Below are positions 1 through 6,618 of a DNA stretch of 8,801 nt, one piece after another. Within the stretch, counting starts at the first letter, position 1, and the number at the start of each line of letters is the position of its first letter. The position numbers were made by a program, and so were the translations under genes. The notes below the pieces were generated by a model. That model was not told the DNA's origin and made no database searches. It was given only the letters and a program-made list of their open reading frames with translations. Source of the DNA: Candidatus Electronema nielsenii. Lineage in GTDB: Bacteria; Desulfobacterota; Desulfobulbia; Desulfobulbales; Desulfobulbaceae. The DNA is taken from NCBI GenBank assembly GCA_026122915.1, contig JAGIXO010000070.1:1-8801 (forward strand), in the 5' to 3' direction.

Positions 1-165
1 ACGAAGGGGCTTGTGGAAAAGTTTTCTTGCAGGCTGCTTTTTTTGCCGCCTTATTCCCCTGATTTAAACCCAATAGAAAAATTTTGGGCTGACATGAAGG
101 CGAAAATTAAAAAAATAGCTGACGATGTCAAGAGTTTAAGCGTTTGCGTCGAGACGGTTTTTTAG
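1..165 (+). pseudogene. IS630-family transposase, C-terminal end (cut by window edge)
   Basis: Reading from base 1 gives 54 codons and then a TAG at 163-165. The peptide contains LPPYSPDLNPIEKFWADMK, the hallmark C-terminal signature of IS630/Tc1-mariner DDE transposases. Its Glu26 (codon 76-78) is the third catalytic acidic residue of the triad. The 5' part lies outside the window, so whether the whole gene is intact cannot be judged. The tail is rich in Lys and in A/T compared with the genes that follow, as expected for an acquired element. The stop comes only 24 bp before the start codon of the next gene, so the right end of the element must lie at or very near that start. Family assignment is confident; activity is unknown. 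Confidence 0.85.
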
Positions 166-189
166 ACGATCTGAAAACTGAAATACTAT
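166..189 (+). mobile_element. Probable right end of the IS630-like element
   Basis: These 24 bases lie between the transposase stop codon and the ATG at 190. They end in an alternating TA stretch (ACTATATG). IS630 elements insert at TA and duplicate it, so the element boundary is probably one of these TA steps. The left end is outside the window, so the terminal inverted repeat cannot be matched. There is no recognisable Shine-Dalgarno sequence here for the following gene. Confidence 0.35.
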
Positions 190-885
190 ATGCGAATCTG
201 GGACATCAGTCCGGGCTATCTCAACCGGCAGAGCCTGCTGGGTGAACATCGTGAACTGCACGGAATTGCTTCAATTCTTGTCAACGGCAAAAAAGGTTAT
301 TCACGTCACCCAGAAACCCTCCGTTGGGTTGGTTACGAACAAGCTCTGGCGCAACGGCACCGGCAGTTAGCCTGCGAAATGGCTCTGCGGGGCTACAGAG
401 AGCAGTCGCCGGTGCTGATTCAACTCGGCAGCGGAGCGATTTGGCCAACAATTTATATAGATCAGCCTGAGAAGCAGTTCGCACTGCTCAAGGCCAAATA
501 TGCCGAACGCGAATCTGGGCGAATACCTCTGCCGCGAAATGCCCAACAGCTTTGGAGTCAGCACAAGTACTCGGTACTGGCCCGTGATGTGCAGCTCTAC
601 AAAGATATAGGCCGGGCGATTGCTGGGGGCAGGGCAGATTTCGCCCGAATAGCCCAGCAACTGACTGAGTTACTGCGAGTGCCGCCTTCTGCTGGTAGGG
701 TGAAAAATGCGCTTCAGCATATTTGGAGCCATGTTGCTGATCTCGCTCCTGCGCCGGAAGAAAACCCAGAAACTTGGTCATTGCGCAAGCTGTTGGAGGA
801 GACGCAGCACCGTGCTTTGCTCCACAAAGAGCCATACCTAATGGCCTCCACCGCTTTGGGTGAGCTGATGATGTGGTGTGAATAG
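190..885 (+). CDS. Pyrimidine-dimer DNA glycosylase (T4 endonuclease V-like) fused to a DUF1722-like domain
   Basis: A 231-residue protein. Residues 1-75 align by eye with T4 endonuclease V (DenV, PF03013): LLGEHRELHG (16-25) matches T4 LMAEYRELPR, followed by an NGKK segment (32-35) and a helix ending EMALRGY (63-69) that matches T4 ECLKRGF. Glu22 falls on T4 catalytic Glu23 and Arg21 on T4 Arg22. T4 uses the alpha-amine of Thr2 as nucleophile; here the N-terminus is Met-Arg, and Arg at position 2 normally blocks Met removal. Residues about 115-225 resemble DUF1722 (an HKYSVLARDVQLYKDIGR stretch at 125-142, then a conserved LQHIWSHV). The expected role is nicking or excising UV-damaged pyrimidines in the cytosol. 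The ATG at 190 is the only start that keeps the conserved N-terminus, yet no ribosome binding site precedes it, possibly because an IS element sits there. The N-terminal family is fairly sure; activity is not shown. Confidence 0.8.
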   Translation: MRIWDISPGYLNRQSLLGEHRELHGIASILVNGKKGYSRHPETLRWVGYEQALAQRHRQLACEMALRGYREQSPVLIQLGSGAIWPTIYIDQPEKQFALLKAKYAERESGRIPLPRNAQQLWSQHKYSVLARDVQLYKDIGRAIAGGRADFARIAQQLTELLRVPPSAGRVKNALQHIWSHVADLAPAPEENPETWSLRKLLEETQHRALLHKEPYLMASTALGELMMWCE

Positions 886-1003
886 GTTCGCTTATTTTTG
901 CTCAATTTGGCAATGAAGTACTGTCCCCTTGCCCTGAGCCGCGCATTTATGCTAAAGTCCTGCATCAAACTTAGGCTTAAAATCTTCTCCCCCGGAAACC
1001 AAC

Positions 1004-2281
1004 ATGCTGTCGCAGAACGATTACACTGCCCTGCTCCTCGACTTCCTCCGTTCGTCGCCCACCGCTTTTCATGCCGCCAGCACTGCTGCCGCGTTGCTGC
1101 GAGGCAAGGGTTTTGTCCAGCTTGATGAGCAGGAAAGTTGGAATCGTTTACCTGTGGGAAAATATTTTGTTCTCCGCAATGACTCCAGCCTGCTTGGGTT
1201 TACTTGGCACGGCGGGCAGCCAAGCAGCGGCTTCAAAATGATCGGCGCACACACGGACAGCCCAGTGCTCAAAGTTAAACCAAACCCGCTGCGCAAGGAG
1301 CAGAACTGCCTCCAGCTGGGGGTAGAGATTTACGGCGGCGCGTTGCTCCGGCCTTGGTTTGATCGCGAGCTGTCCTTAGCTGGGCGGATTGCTTGGCAGG
1401 AAGCGGACGGTAGGCTTTGCTCTGCCTTGCTGGATTTTCAGCGGCCTGTGGGCATTATTCCCAGCTTGGCCATCCATCTCCATCGCGAGGCCAACAAGCA
1501 GCAAGAAATCAACAATCAAACCGATATGGTGCCGCTGATCGGTCTGATTGAAAGTGGGTCTATTGATTTTCAGCAGATACTGCGCGAGCAGCTGCACCAT
1601 CAGCAGCCCAAAGCCCAACCTGCTGGGTTCATTGACCACGAGCTATTTTTCTACGATGCCATGCCACCATCGCTAACCGGTCTATCCGAAGAATTCATCG
1701 TCAGTGCGCGGTTAGACAATTTGGTTTCCTGCTTCGCCGCTGTCCAAGCCTTATTAACGGCGAATACCGACGAAAATTGCCTCATTATTCTTAATGATCA
1801 TGAAGAAGTGGGCAGCACGTCCGCTGTTGGAGCGCAAGGGCCGTTTCTGCGGGACATCTTAGAGCGGCTGCTGCCGGATGCAGAAAACCGCCAGACCGCC
1901 CTGCGTAGTTCTTTCTTTATTTCCGCAGACAACGCCCATGCTGTTCACCCTAATTACGCGGCCAAGCATGATCCGCAGCATCTGCCGCACTTAGGCAAGG
2001 GGCCAGTGCTGAAATTCAACGCCAATCAGCGGTATGCGACCAATGCCGCCTCGGCCGCCCGCTTTCGGCAACTTTGCGCTCAAGCTGAGGTGCCGGTGCA
2101 GGACTTTGTTTCTCGCAGCGACTTAGCTTGCGGCTCCACTATCGGCCCGTTGACCGCTGCCGGAATCGGTATTGACACTGTTGATATTGGCATTCCGTCT
2201 TTGGCCATGCACTCGATCCGCGAAACCGCCGCCTGTATAGACTGCTGGCATCTTTATCGCGTGCTGCGCTGCTTTTTTTAG
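1004..2281 (+). CDS. apeB: M18 family metallo-aminopeptidase (aspartyl aminopeptidase-like)
   Basis: A 425-residue protein, the usual full length for bacterial M18 aminopeptidases (about 430). All metal-site motifs of the family are present in order: GAHTDSP with His83, SARLDN with Asp238, NDHEEVGS with Glu267/Glu268, SADNAHAVHPN with Asp309, and SLAMHSIRE with His403. The enzyme should be a cytosolic di-zinc exopeptidase that removes N-terminal residues, often acidic ones, and M18 enzymes assemble as tetrahedral dodecamers. There is no signal peptide or membrane segment. The start ATG has a weak GGAA (994-997) seven bases upstream and gives the expected family N-terminus. It stands alone, 118 bp after the glycosylase gene. 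I see no convincing sigma70 promoter in that gap and no terminator after the stop. Family assignment is very secure; exact peptide preference is not predictable. Confidence 0.95.
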   Translation: MLSQNDYTALLLDFLRSSPTAFHAASTAAALLRGKGFVQLDEQESWNRLPVGKYFVLRNDSSLLGFTWHGGQPSSGFKMIGAHTDSPVLKVKPNPLRKEQNCLQLGVEIYGGALLRPWFDRELSLAGRIAWQEADGRLCSALLDFQRPVGIIPSLAIHLHREANKQQEINNQTDMVPLIGLIESGSIDFQQILREQLHHQQPKAQPAGFIDHELFFYDAMPPSLTGLSEEFIVSARLDNLVSCFAAVQALLTANTDENCLIILNDHEEVGSTSAVGAQGPFLRDILERLLPDAENRQTALRSSFFISADNAHAVHPNYAAKHDPQHLPHLGKGPVLKFNANQRYATNAASAARFRQLCAQAEVPVQDFVSRSDLACGSTIGPLTAAGIGIDTVDIGIPSLAMHSIRETAACIDCWHLYRVLRCFF

Positions 2282-2364
2282 AGCGGCATCTCTGGCACAC
2301 TGTGGCAGAAAAAATAAAAGCGAAACGAAAACAATATGTTCAGGTAAACACGTGATTGTGCTGG

Positions 2365-2393
2365 TTGACAGGTGCCACAATTTGGTGTAGAAG
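2365..2393 (+). promoter_or_regulatory. Sigma70-type promoter of the psr operon
   Basis: A perfect -35 box TTGACA (2365-2370) is followed by exactly 17 bp and then TAGAAG (2388-2393), four of six matches to the -10 consensus. Transcription would begin near 2400, leaving a leader of about 90 nt before the psrA-like start. It is the best promoter-like match I noticed in the window. A CACGTG palindrome lies just upstream (2349-2354). I saw no clear FNR or Crp box. Confidence 0.65.
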
Positions 2394-2442
2394 CATTGTC
2401 CAACCTGCATCATATCTGAACGATTCCCGAATAGTGCTTTTG

Positions 2443-2475
2443 ACCGGCGCAGCTGGCCGGTTCTGGAACCTTTTT
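2443..2475 (+). promoter_or_regulatory. Leader hairpins with T-run, possible attenuator
   Basis: ACCGGC (2443-2448) pairs perfectly with GCCGGT (2456-2461) across the loop GCAGCTG. GGTT (2459-2462) can instead pair with AACC (2467-2470), directly followed by TTTTT (2471-2475), which looks like a short intrinsic terminator. The two stems share bases 2459-2461 and so exclude each other. This sits in the transcribed leader between the promoter and the ribosome binding site. The second stem is only four pairs, so it may be chance. Confidence 0.3.
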
Positions 2476-2480
2476 CAAGT

Positions 2481-2486
2481 AAGGAG
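2481..2486 (+). promoter_or_regulatory. Ribosome binding site for psrA-like gene
   Basis: AAGGAG is followed by six bases and then ATG at 2493. It fixes the start codon that places the twin-arginine motif at residues 4-10. Confidence 0.8.
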
Positions 2487-2492
2487 AGTATC

Positions 2493-4703
2493 ATGGCTTT
2501 TTCGAGGAGAAATTTTCTCAAATACGCCGCCATGTCCGCTGGAGGCACGCTGATTGCCGACACGCCGTTTCTCTCGGCTCGTGCCAGAGCTGAAGCGGAA
2601 GGTGGCAATGTCCGGTACGTGCCGACCAGCTGCGAGATGTGCTTCTGGAAATGCGGCGCAATCGCCAAGGTGGAGAAAAACAAGCAAGGCGAAGATGTGG
2701 TGGTGAAGCTGGAAGGTAATCCGCTTCACCCGCAGAGTATGGGCAAGCTCTGCGCCCGTGGTCAGGCTGGTATTGGCCAGCTCTACGATGAAAACCGCCT
2801 GAAACGACCGATGATTCGTACCGGCGAGCGCGGCGACGGTCAATACAAGGAAGTCAGCTGGGAAGAAGCCCTCAATTACGCCGCAGATAAGCTCAAGGCG
2901 GTGATTGAGAAATACGGCCCAGAGTCGATTGCGATGCTGTCACATGGCTCGCCGGGCGACTATTTCACCAATCTGCTCAAGGCATTAGGCAGTGGCAACA
3001 TCGCCTTTTCTTCCTTTGCCCAGTGCAAGGGCATTCGTGATGCCGCTTGGGAGTTGACCTTTGGCCACAAGCCCGGTTCCAGTTGCGAGCGAGTTGATTT
3101 GAAAAACAGCAAGGTGATTGTCCTACTCGGCACCCACTTGGGCGAGAACATGCACAACTCGCAGACCCAAGAATTTGCTGAGGCCGTGGGACACGGAGCC
3201 AAGATCATCTGCGTTGATCCTCGCTATTCCACTGCTGCCTCGAAAGCCTCGCTCTGGCTGCCGATCAAGCCCGGCACTGACACCGCCCTGCTGCTGACAT
3301 GGATGAACATCATCATCAGCGAGGAACTGTACGACAAAGCATACGTCGAGCAATACACGGTTGGCTTTGAGCAGTTGAAAGAATCGGTTAAGCAGTACAC
3401 TCCAGAATGGTGCGCCAAAGAGACTGATCTGCAAGAAGCCGACATTGTTGCGGCAGCACGGGATTTGGGTCGTTACGCACCCAACGTGGTGATTCATCCT
3501 GGTCGTCATGTGGCGTGGTACGGCAATGATGCCCAGCGTTCGCGGGCAACAGCTATTCTCAACGCCATTCTTGGTACGTGGGGTCGTCCCGGCGGCATGT
3601 GGCTGCCTGCGAAAGGAAAATTTGCCAGCTTTAACGACGGCTATCCCAAGTATTCCGATCCTGCTAAGGCACCGGTGATCAAGGGCGATTACCCCTTTGC
3701 CGGTGGCGAAGGCTTAACCCAAGTGGTGCGGGATACAACCATTACTGGTCAGCCTTATCCGATCAAAGCGTGGTTCATCTGCGGCACCGATGCGATGAAG
3801 GCACTGCCTGACCAGAGGCAGACACTCAAGGCCATTGCCAATCTTGATCTGATGATCGCGGTTGATATTCTGCCTTCAGAGACAGCGATGATGGCTGATA
3901 TCATCCTCCCAGAATGTACTTATTTAGAGCGACATGATGGTTTGTTTAAGGTAGAAGTTCGTGAGGCCGGCGTGGGTCTTCGACAGCCTGCGGTGGAGCC
4001 GATGTACGATACCAAGCCCGCGTGGTGGATTGCCAGCGAGCTGTGCAAAAAGATGGGTTTGGCTGATTTTGCGGTTAAAGACAGCTGGGAGGCGCGGATG
4101 CGCCGTCAGGCCACAGCGTGGGGTATTGACTACGACAAGCTGGCCGATACCGGCTATGTCAGTCTTCCTGACAGTGCTTTCCCCTACATCACTGCTGACA
4201 ATCAGCCAGAGTTCAAAACCGATTCAGAGAAAATCGAGCTGTTCAGTAAGAAACTTGAGGAGCACAACTTTGATCCAGTCCCCAAATACGAGCCAACTGA
4301 TGAGCCAGAAAAGGGGATGTACCGTCTTCTCTATGGCCGCAGTCCGGTGCATACCTTTAGCCGAACGATCAACGATCAATGGCTCTGGGAGCTGTATAAG
4401 GAGAATCAGGTCTGGTTGAACAAAAAAGAGGCTGAATCACTCGGCGTGAAAGACCGGCAGTACGTGCGCTTAGAGAATCAGGACAAGGTCGTTAGCGATC
4501 CTATTCAAGTAAAAGTGACTGAGCGTATCCGTCGCGACTGTGTGTATATGGTGCATGGCTTCGGTCATAATGCGCCTCGCTTGAGCCGCGCGCATAAAAG
4601 TGGTGCGGACGATCAGCAGCTCATAACCAGATATAAGGTGGACCCAATCACCGGAGGAACCGGGATGCGGGTCAACTTTGTCAAGATCATCAAGGAGGCC
4701 TGA
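2493..4703 (+). CDS. psrA: Tat-exported molybdopterin oxidoreductase, polysulfide/thiosulfate reductase-type catalytic subunit
   Basis: A 736-residue subunit of the DMSO reductase superfamily, near the usual length of PsrA/PhsA. It begins with a twin-arginine signal (SRRNFLK, residues 4-10), a hydrophobic stretch and AxA cleavage options around residues 29-35, so it is folded in the cytoplasm and exported. A [4Fe-4S] cluster is bound by Cys47, Cys50, Cys54 and Cys87 (SCEMCFWKC and KLCARG). Cys178 in SFAQCKGI sits where Psr/Phs/Nap enzymes place the Mo-ligating cysteine. Further bis-MGD family landmarks include VDPRYS (241-246), LPECTYLERHDG and a C-terminal MVHGFGHNAP. The sequence resembles Salmonella PhsA by memory over most of its length. 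It is first in a three-gene operon with psrB- and psrC-like genes. The anchor is NrfD-type, which favours Psr over Phs, but substrate (polysulfide, sulfur, thiosulfate or another sulfur oxyanion) and physiological direction are not settled by sequence. Confidence 0.88.
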   Translation: MAFSRRNFLKYAAMSAGGTLIADTPFLSARARAEAEGGNVRYVPTSCEMCFWKCGAIAKVEKNKQGEDVVVKLEGNPLHPQSMGKLCARGQAGIGQLYDENRLKRPMIRTGERGDGQYKEVSWEEALNYAADKLKAVIEKYGPESIAMLSHGSPGDYFTNLLKALGSGNIAFSSFAQCKGIRDAAWELTFGHKPGSSCERVDLKNSKVIVLLGTHLGENMHNSQTQEFAEAVGHGAKIICVDPRYSTAASKASLWLPIKPGTDTALLLTWMNIIISEELYDKAYVEQYTVGFEQLKESVKQYTPEWCAKETDLQEADIVAAARDLGRYAPNVVIHPGRHVAWYGNDAQRSRATAILNAILGTWGRPGGMWLPAKGKFASFNDGYPKYSDPAKAPVIKGDYPFAGGEGLTQVVRDTTITGQPYPIKAWFICGTDAMKALPDQRQTLKAIANLDLMIAVDILPSETAMMADIILPECTYLERHDGLFKVEVREAGVGLRQPAVEPMYDTKPAWWIASELCKKMGLADFAVKDSWEARMRRQATAWGIDYDKLADTGYVSLPDSAFPYITADNQPEFKTDSEKIELFSKKLEEHNFDPVPKYEPTDEPEKGMYRLLYGRSPVHTFSRTINDQWLWELYKENQVWLNKKEAESLGVKDRQYVRLENQDKVVSDPIQVKVTERIRRDCVYMVHGFGHNAPRLSRAHKSGADDQQLITRYKVDPITGGTGMRVNFVKIIKEA
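4692..4698 (+). promoter_or_regulatory. Ribosome binding site for psrB-like gene
   Basis: AAGGAGG lies inside the last codons of the psrA-like gene, seven bases before the ATG at 4706. Only two bases separate the upstream stop from this start, which suggests translational coupling. Confidence 0.8.
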
Positions 4704-4705
4704 GA

Positions 4706-5263
4706 ATGCCCAGATATGTCATGGTCATTGACCAGTCACGCTGCGTTGCCTGCATGGCCTGCGTAGTCGCCTGTAAACGTGAGAACGATGTTCCGGCAGA
4801 ACACTACCGCACCCGCGTGGTGGAGATGGTGCGGGGCGAGTTTCCTCGGTTACGGAGCGAGATGCGTTCCGAACTGTGTAATCATTGCGACAACCCGCCC
4901 TGCGTCAACATCTGCCCCACCGGAGCTTCACACAAGCAAGCAGACGGAACCGTTCAGATCAACCGCCGCAAATGCGTGGGCTGCAAAGCCTGTATCACCG
5001 CCTGCCCTTATGATGTTCGCTACATCAACGAGGAGCATGGGTATGCCGATAAATGTTCTTTCTGCCAACACCGGCTCAAAGAAGGCAAAGAGCCTGCCTG
5101 TGTCGCTACCTGCATCGGTAGATCAAGAATGTTCGGTGATCTCGACGATCCGAACAGCGAGGTCAGCCAGATTTTGCGCGAAACGAGCTGGCGGACACTC
5201 AAGCCTGAAGTCGGCACCAAGCCGAATGTCTATTACATCAACCAGTTTCCTCGGAAGAGCTGA
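4706..5263 (+). CDS. psrB: Four-cluster ferredoxin-like electron-transfer subunit (PsrB/DmsB/NrfC type)
   Basis: A 185-residue iron-sulfur subunit with sixteen cysteines in the four classic groups: Cys13/16/19/23, Cys58/61/66/70, Cys90/93/96/100 and Cys117/120/132/136. This is the standard arrangement for four [4Fe-4S] clusters in the small subunit of DMSO-reductase-type complexes. It carries electrons between the membrane anchor and the molybdenum subunit. It has no signal peptide of its own; homologues are exported bound to the Tat-signal-bearing catalytic subunit, which fits the adjacent gene. The C-terminal tail after about residue 145 is ordinary for the family. It is two bases downstream of the psrA-like gene and twelve bases upstream of the psrC-like gene. 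Family is certain; the symbol rests on the operon context. Confidence 0.92.
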   Translation: MPRYVMVIDQSRCVACMACVVACKRENDVPAEHYRTRVVEMVRGEFPRLRSEMRSELCNHCDNPPCVNICPTGASHKQADGTVQINRRKCVGCKACITACPYDVRYINEEHGYADKCSFCQHRLKEGKEPACVATCIGRSRMFGDLDDPNSEVSQILRETSWRTLKPEVGTKPNVYYINQFPRKS

Positions 5264-5268
5264 GGAGG
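5263..5268 (+). promoter_or_regulatory. Ribosome binding site for psrC-like gene
   Basis: AGGAGG overlaps the last base of the psrB-like stop codon and is seven bases before the ATG at 5276. It decides that start. Confidence 0.8.
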
Positions 5269-5275
5269 ACGCACT

Positions 5276-6250
5276 ATGGAATTGAACATTGTCGGCACGA
5301 ACGCCATCACCTACCCAGCGATGCACGTCTGGGACTGGCGGGTGGCTATTTATCTTTTTCTCGGCGGATTATCCGGTGGCCTCATGACCATGAGCGCGAT
5401 CAATTACCTCCGTCCCAACAGAACGCCAGAGAGCACCTGTTCGTGGCAGATTCCGGTCTTGGCTCCAATCTTGCTGACCATCGGCCTGTTCTTCCTCAAC
5501 CTCGATCTGGAGCGGAAGCTCAACGCCTTCTGGTTCTACCTGACCTTTAAGCCGGTCTCACCCATGAGCTGGGGCGCGTGGATCGTCTTGATCATCTATC
5601 CGCTGATGATACTGTACGCGCTGGCCTCGTTACCCAAAGACGTAAAGGGTAAGATCATCACCAATCCTGCGATCAGGAACGCGGCAGATACCTTGCAGCC
5701 CTATCTGCTGCTCTTGGCCAAAGTAAATGTGATTGCAGGCATTATATTAGCGATCTATACGGGTGTTCTGCTTAGTACCCTTGTGGCAAGACCGCTGTGG
5801 AACTCGGCTATTCTGCCGGTACTGTTCTTGACCAGCGGCATGAGTGCAGGCGCAGCAGTGATGATCATTGTCGCGCAAAGCAAAGAGGTCAAGCTGTTCT
5901 TCACCAAGATCGATATTTGGCTGATCATCACTGAGGTGGTCGTGCTGCTGCTGTTCTTTTACGGGCATTACACCGGCGATGCCGCCCACCGACAGGCGAT
6001 CATGCCGTTCTTTAGTGGATCGCATGAGTTCTTCCCGTACTTCCTTAGCATTGTCGCGCTGGGCGTATGCTTACCCTTAGCGATTGTGCTGAAGTTCCTT
6101 GAAGTCACAGGTGAACACACGGAAGAGCTGACCACCTCTGGTCTGCTCCTGATGAACGCCAGCGCAGTGCTGGTGCTGATCGGCGGCGCGGTGATCCGTT
6201 TCGCGATAGTCTATGCGGGTCAGCTCTCCGGCTACGGCGGGTATATGTAA
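5276..6250 (+). CDS. psrC: NrfD/PsrC-type integral membrane quinol-interacting subunit
   Basis: A 324-residue, strongly hydrophobic protein with about eight transmembrane helices, roughly at residues 22-44, 58-77, 100-119, 143-167, 176-200, 212-231, 252-272 and 288-313. The first helix carries the YLFLGGLSGG motif (26-35) typical of the NrfD/PsrC family (PF03916), preceded by HVWDW (17-21). There is no pattern of heme-binding histidines, so electrons probably pass directly between menaquinone and the PsrB-like clusters, as in the Thermus polysulfide reductase structure. It anchors the PsrAB pair on the periplasmic face. Eight helices and an NrfD fold distinguish it from the cytochrome-type anchor PhsC of enteric thiosulfate reductase. 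It is the last gene of the operon. No clear terminator follows; a palindromic repeat begins 30 bp downstream. Confidence 0.9.
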   Translation: MELNIVGTNAITYPAMHVWDWRVAIYLFLGGLSGGLMTMSAINYLRPNRTPESTCSWQIPVLAPILLTIGLFFLNLDLERKLNAFWFYLTFKPVSPMSWGAWIVLIIYPLMILYALASLPKDVKGKIITNPAIRNAADTLQPYLLLLAKVNVIAGIILAIYTGVLLSTLVARPLWNSAILPVLFLTSGMSAGAAVMIIVAQSKEVKLFFTKIDIWLIITEVVVLLLFFYGHYTGDAAHRQAIMPFFSGSHEFFPYFLSIVALGVCLPLAIVLKFLEVTGEHTEELTTSGLLLMNASAVLVLIGGAVIRFAIVYAGQLSGYGGYM

Positions 6251-6280
6251 GCTCGTCGCATAGTGCAACGATGTAACCAA

Positions 6281-6359
6281 CAGGGCGGGACACAGGGAGT
6301 CGCCCCTACACCACAGATTGTGACATCTTCTGTAGGGGTAGGCCCCTGTGCCTGCACTG
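6281..6359. repeat. 79-bp imperfect palindromic repeat (MITE/REP-like)
   Basis: The left arm (6281-6310) and right arm (6331-6359) are near reverse complements, sharing CACAGGG and CCCCTACA blocks with one single-base gap and a few mismatches, around a 20-base loop. The form (TGTAGGGG... outward) is that of intergenic palindromic repeats scattered through many bacterial genomes. It could also act as a bidirectional transcription stop after psrC, although no T-run follows. It ends exactly where recognisable CobQ sequence begins. Confidence 0.7.
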
Positions 6360-6577
6360 ACCCCAGCGGCAAAGTCTGGGGCAGTTATCTGCACGGTATC
6401 TTTGATAGCGACCTTTTCCGCCGTTGGCTGATCAACCGCTGGCGGGCTGCCAAAGGGCTGCCGTCGTTCAGTGGACAGGGTGCGCACTACGACCTTGAAC
6501 CCGCCTTAGACCAGCTGGCCGAAGTCCTGCGCTGGAATTTAGATATGAAGGCGATTTACCGGTTGCTGGGGGTGTGA
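6359..6577 (+). pseudogene. cobQ: Cobyric acid synthase C-terminal remnant
   Basis: The frame from GAC at 6359 to TGA at 6575-6577 encodes about 72 residues that match the extreme C-terminus of CobQ. GKVWGSYLHGIFDSDLFRR is the family's G-x-YLHG-hFD-x-D segment, which holds the histidine of the class I glutamine-amidotransferase triad. An RxRxxKGL-like stretch and a YD...L...L..NLDMKAIYRLL ending follow, as in intact CobQ. Everything upstream is missing: the ATPase domain and the nucleophile Cys of the amidotransferase domain. The open frame extends back through the palindromic repeat to a GTG at 6263, but those residues are repeat-derived and there is no ribosome binding site. It cannot make a functional cobalamin-pathway enzyme. 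It is most likely left by a deletion or recombination at the repeat. Confidence 0.8.
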
Positions 6578-6578
6578 A

Positions 6579-6599
6579 CTGCTGGTGCCTATGCAGCAG
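6579..6599 (+). other. Short hairpin after the cobQ remnant
   Basis: CTGCTG (6579-6584) and CAGCAG (6594-6599) can pair around a nine-base loop, two bases after the remnant's stop codon. No T-run follows, so a terminator role is doubtful. It may be a relic of the original cobQ 3' end. Confidence 0.25.
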
Positions 6600-6618
6600 G
6601 GCTTATCGCAGCGGGGAA

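Noticed and set aside
886..1003. Promoter for apeB
   Set aside because: TATGCT at 948-953 resembles a -10 box, but no -35 box is found at 16-18 bp spacing, so I did not annotate it.
898..1125. Small plus-strand frame before apeB
   Set aside because: It overlaps the apeB start out of frame and no ribosome binding site supports it.
2282..2340. Intrinsic terminator after apeB
   Set aside because: The stretch has A-rich runs but no good stem followed by a T-run on the plus strand.
2123..2683. 186-residue minus-strand open frame across the psr promoter
   Set aside because: It overlaps the conserved 3' end of apeB and the Tat signal region of psrA, and its translation is low in recognisable features.
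2493..4703. Arsenate, tetrathionate or nitrate reductase catalytic subunit
   Set aside because: The length, the cluster spacing C-x2-C-x3-C-x32-C, the Cys ligand context and the overall resemblance to PhsA/PsrA, together with an NrfD-type anchor, fit Psr/Phs better. This is not excluded by phylogeny here.
4779..5285. 168-residue open frame overlapping the iron-sulfur subunit gene
   Set aside because: It is a frame-shifted shadow of the psrB-like gene, whose sixteen cysteines are in the other frame. It has no recognisable family features.
6263..6358. N-terminal part of a 104-residue protein continuing into the cobQ tail
   Set aside because: The residues are translated from the palindromic repeat, begin with GTG without a ribosome binding site, and match nothing in CobQ. 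Only 6359-6577 has gene homology.
6251..6358. Cobalamin riboswitch linked to the cobQ remnant
   Set aside because: The sequence is short, is accounted for by the palindromic repeat, and lacks the B12-box core.
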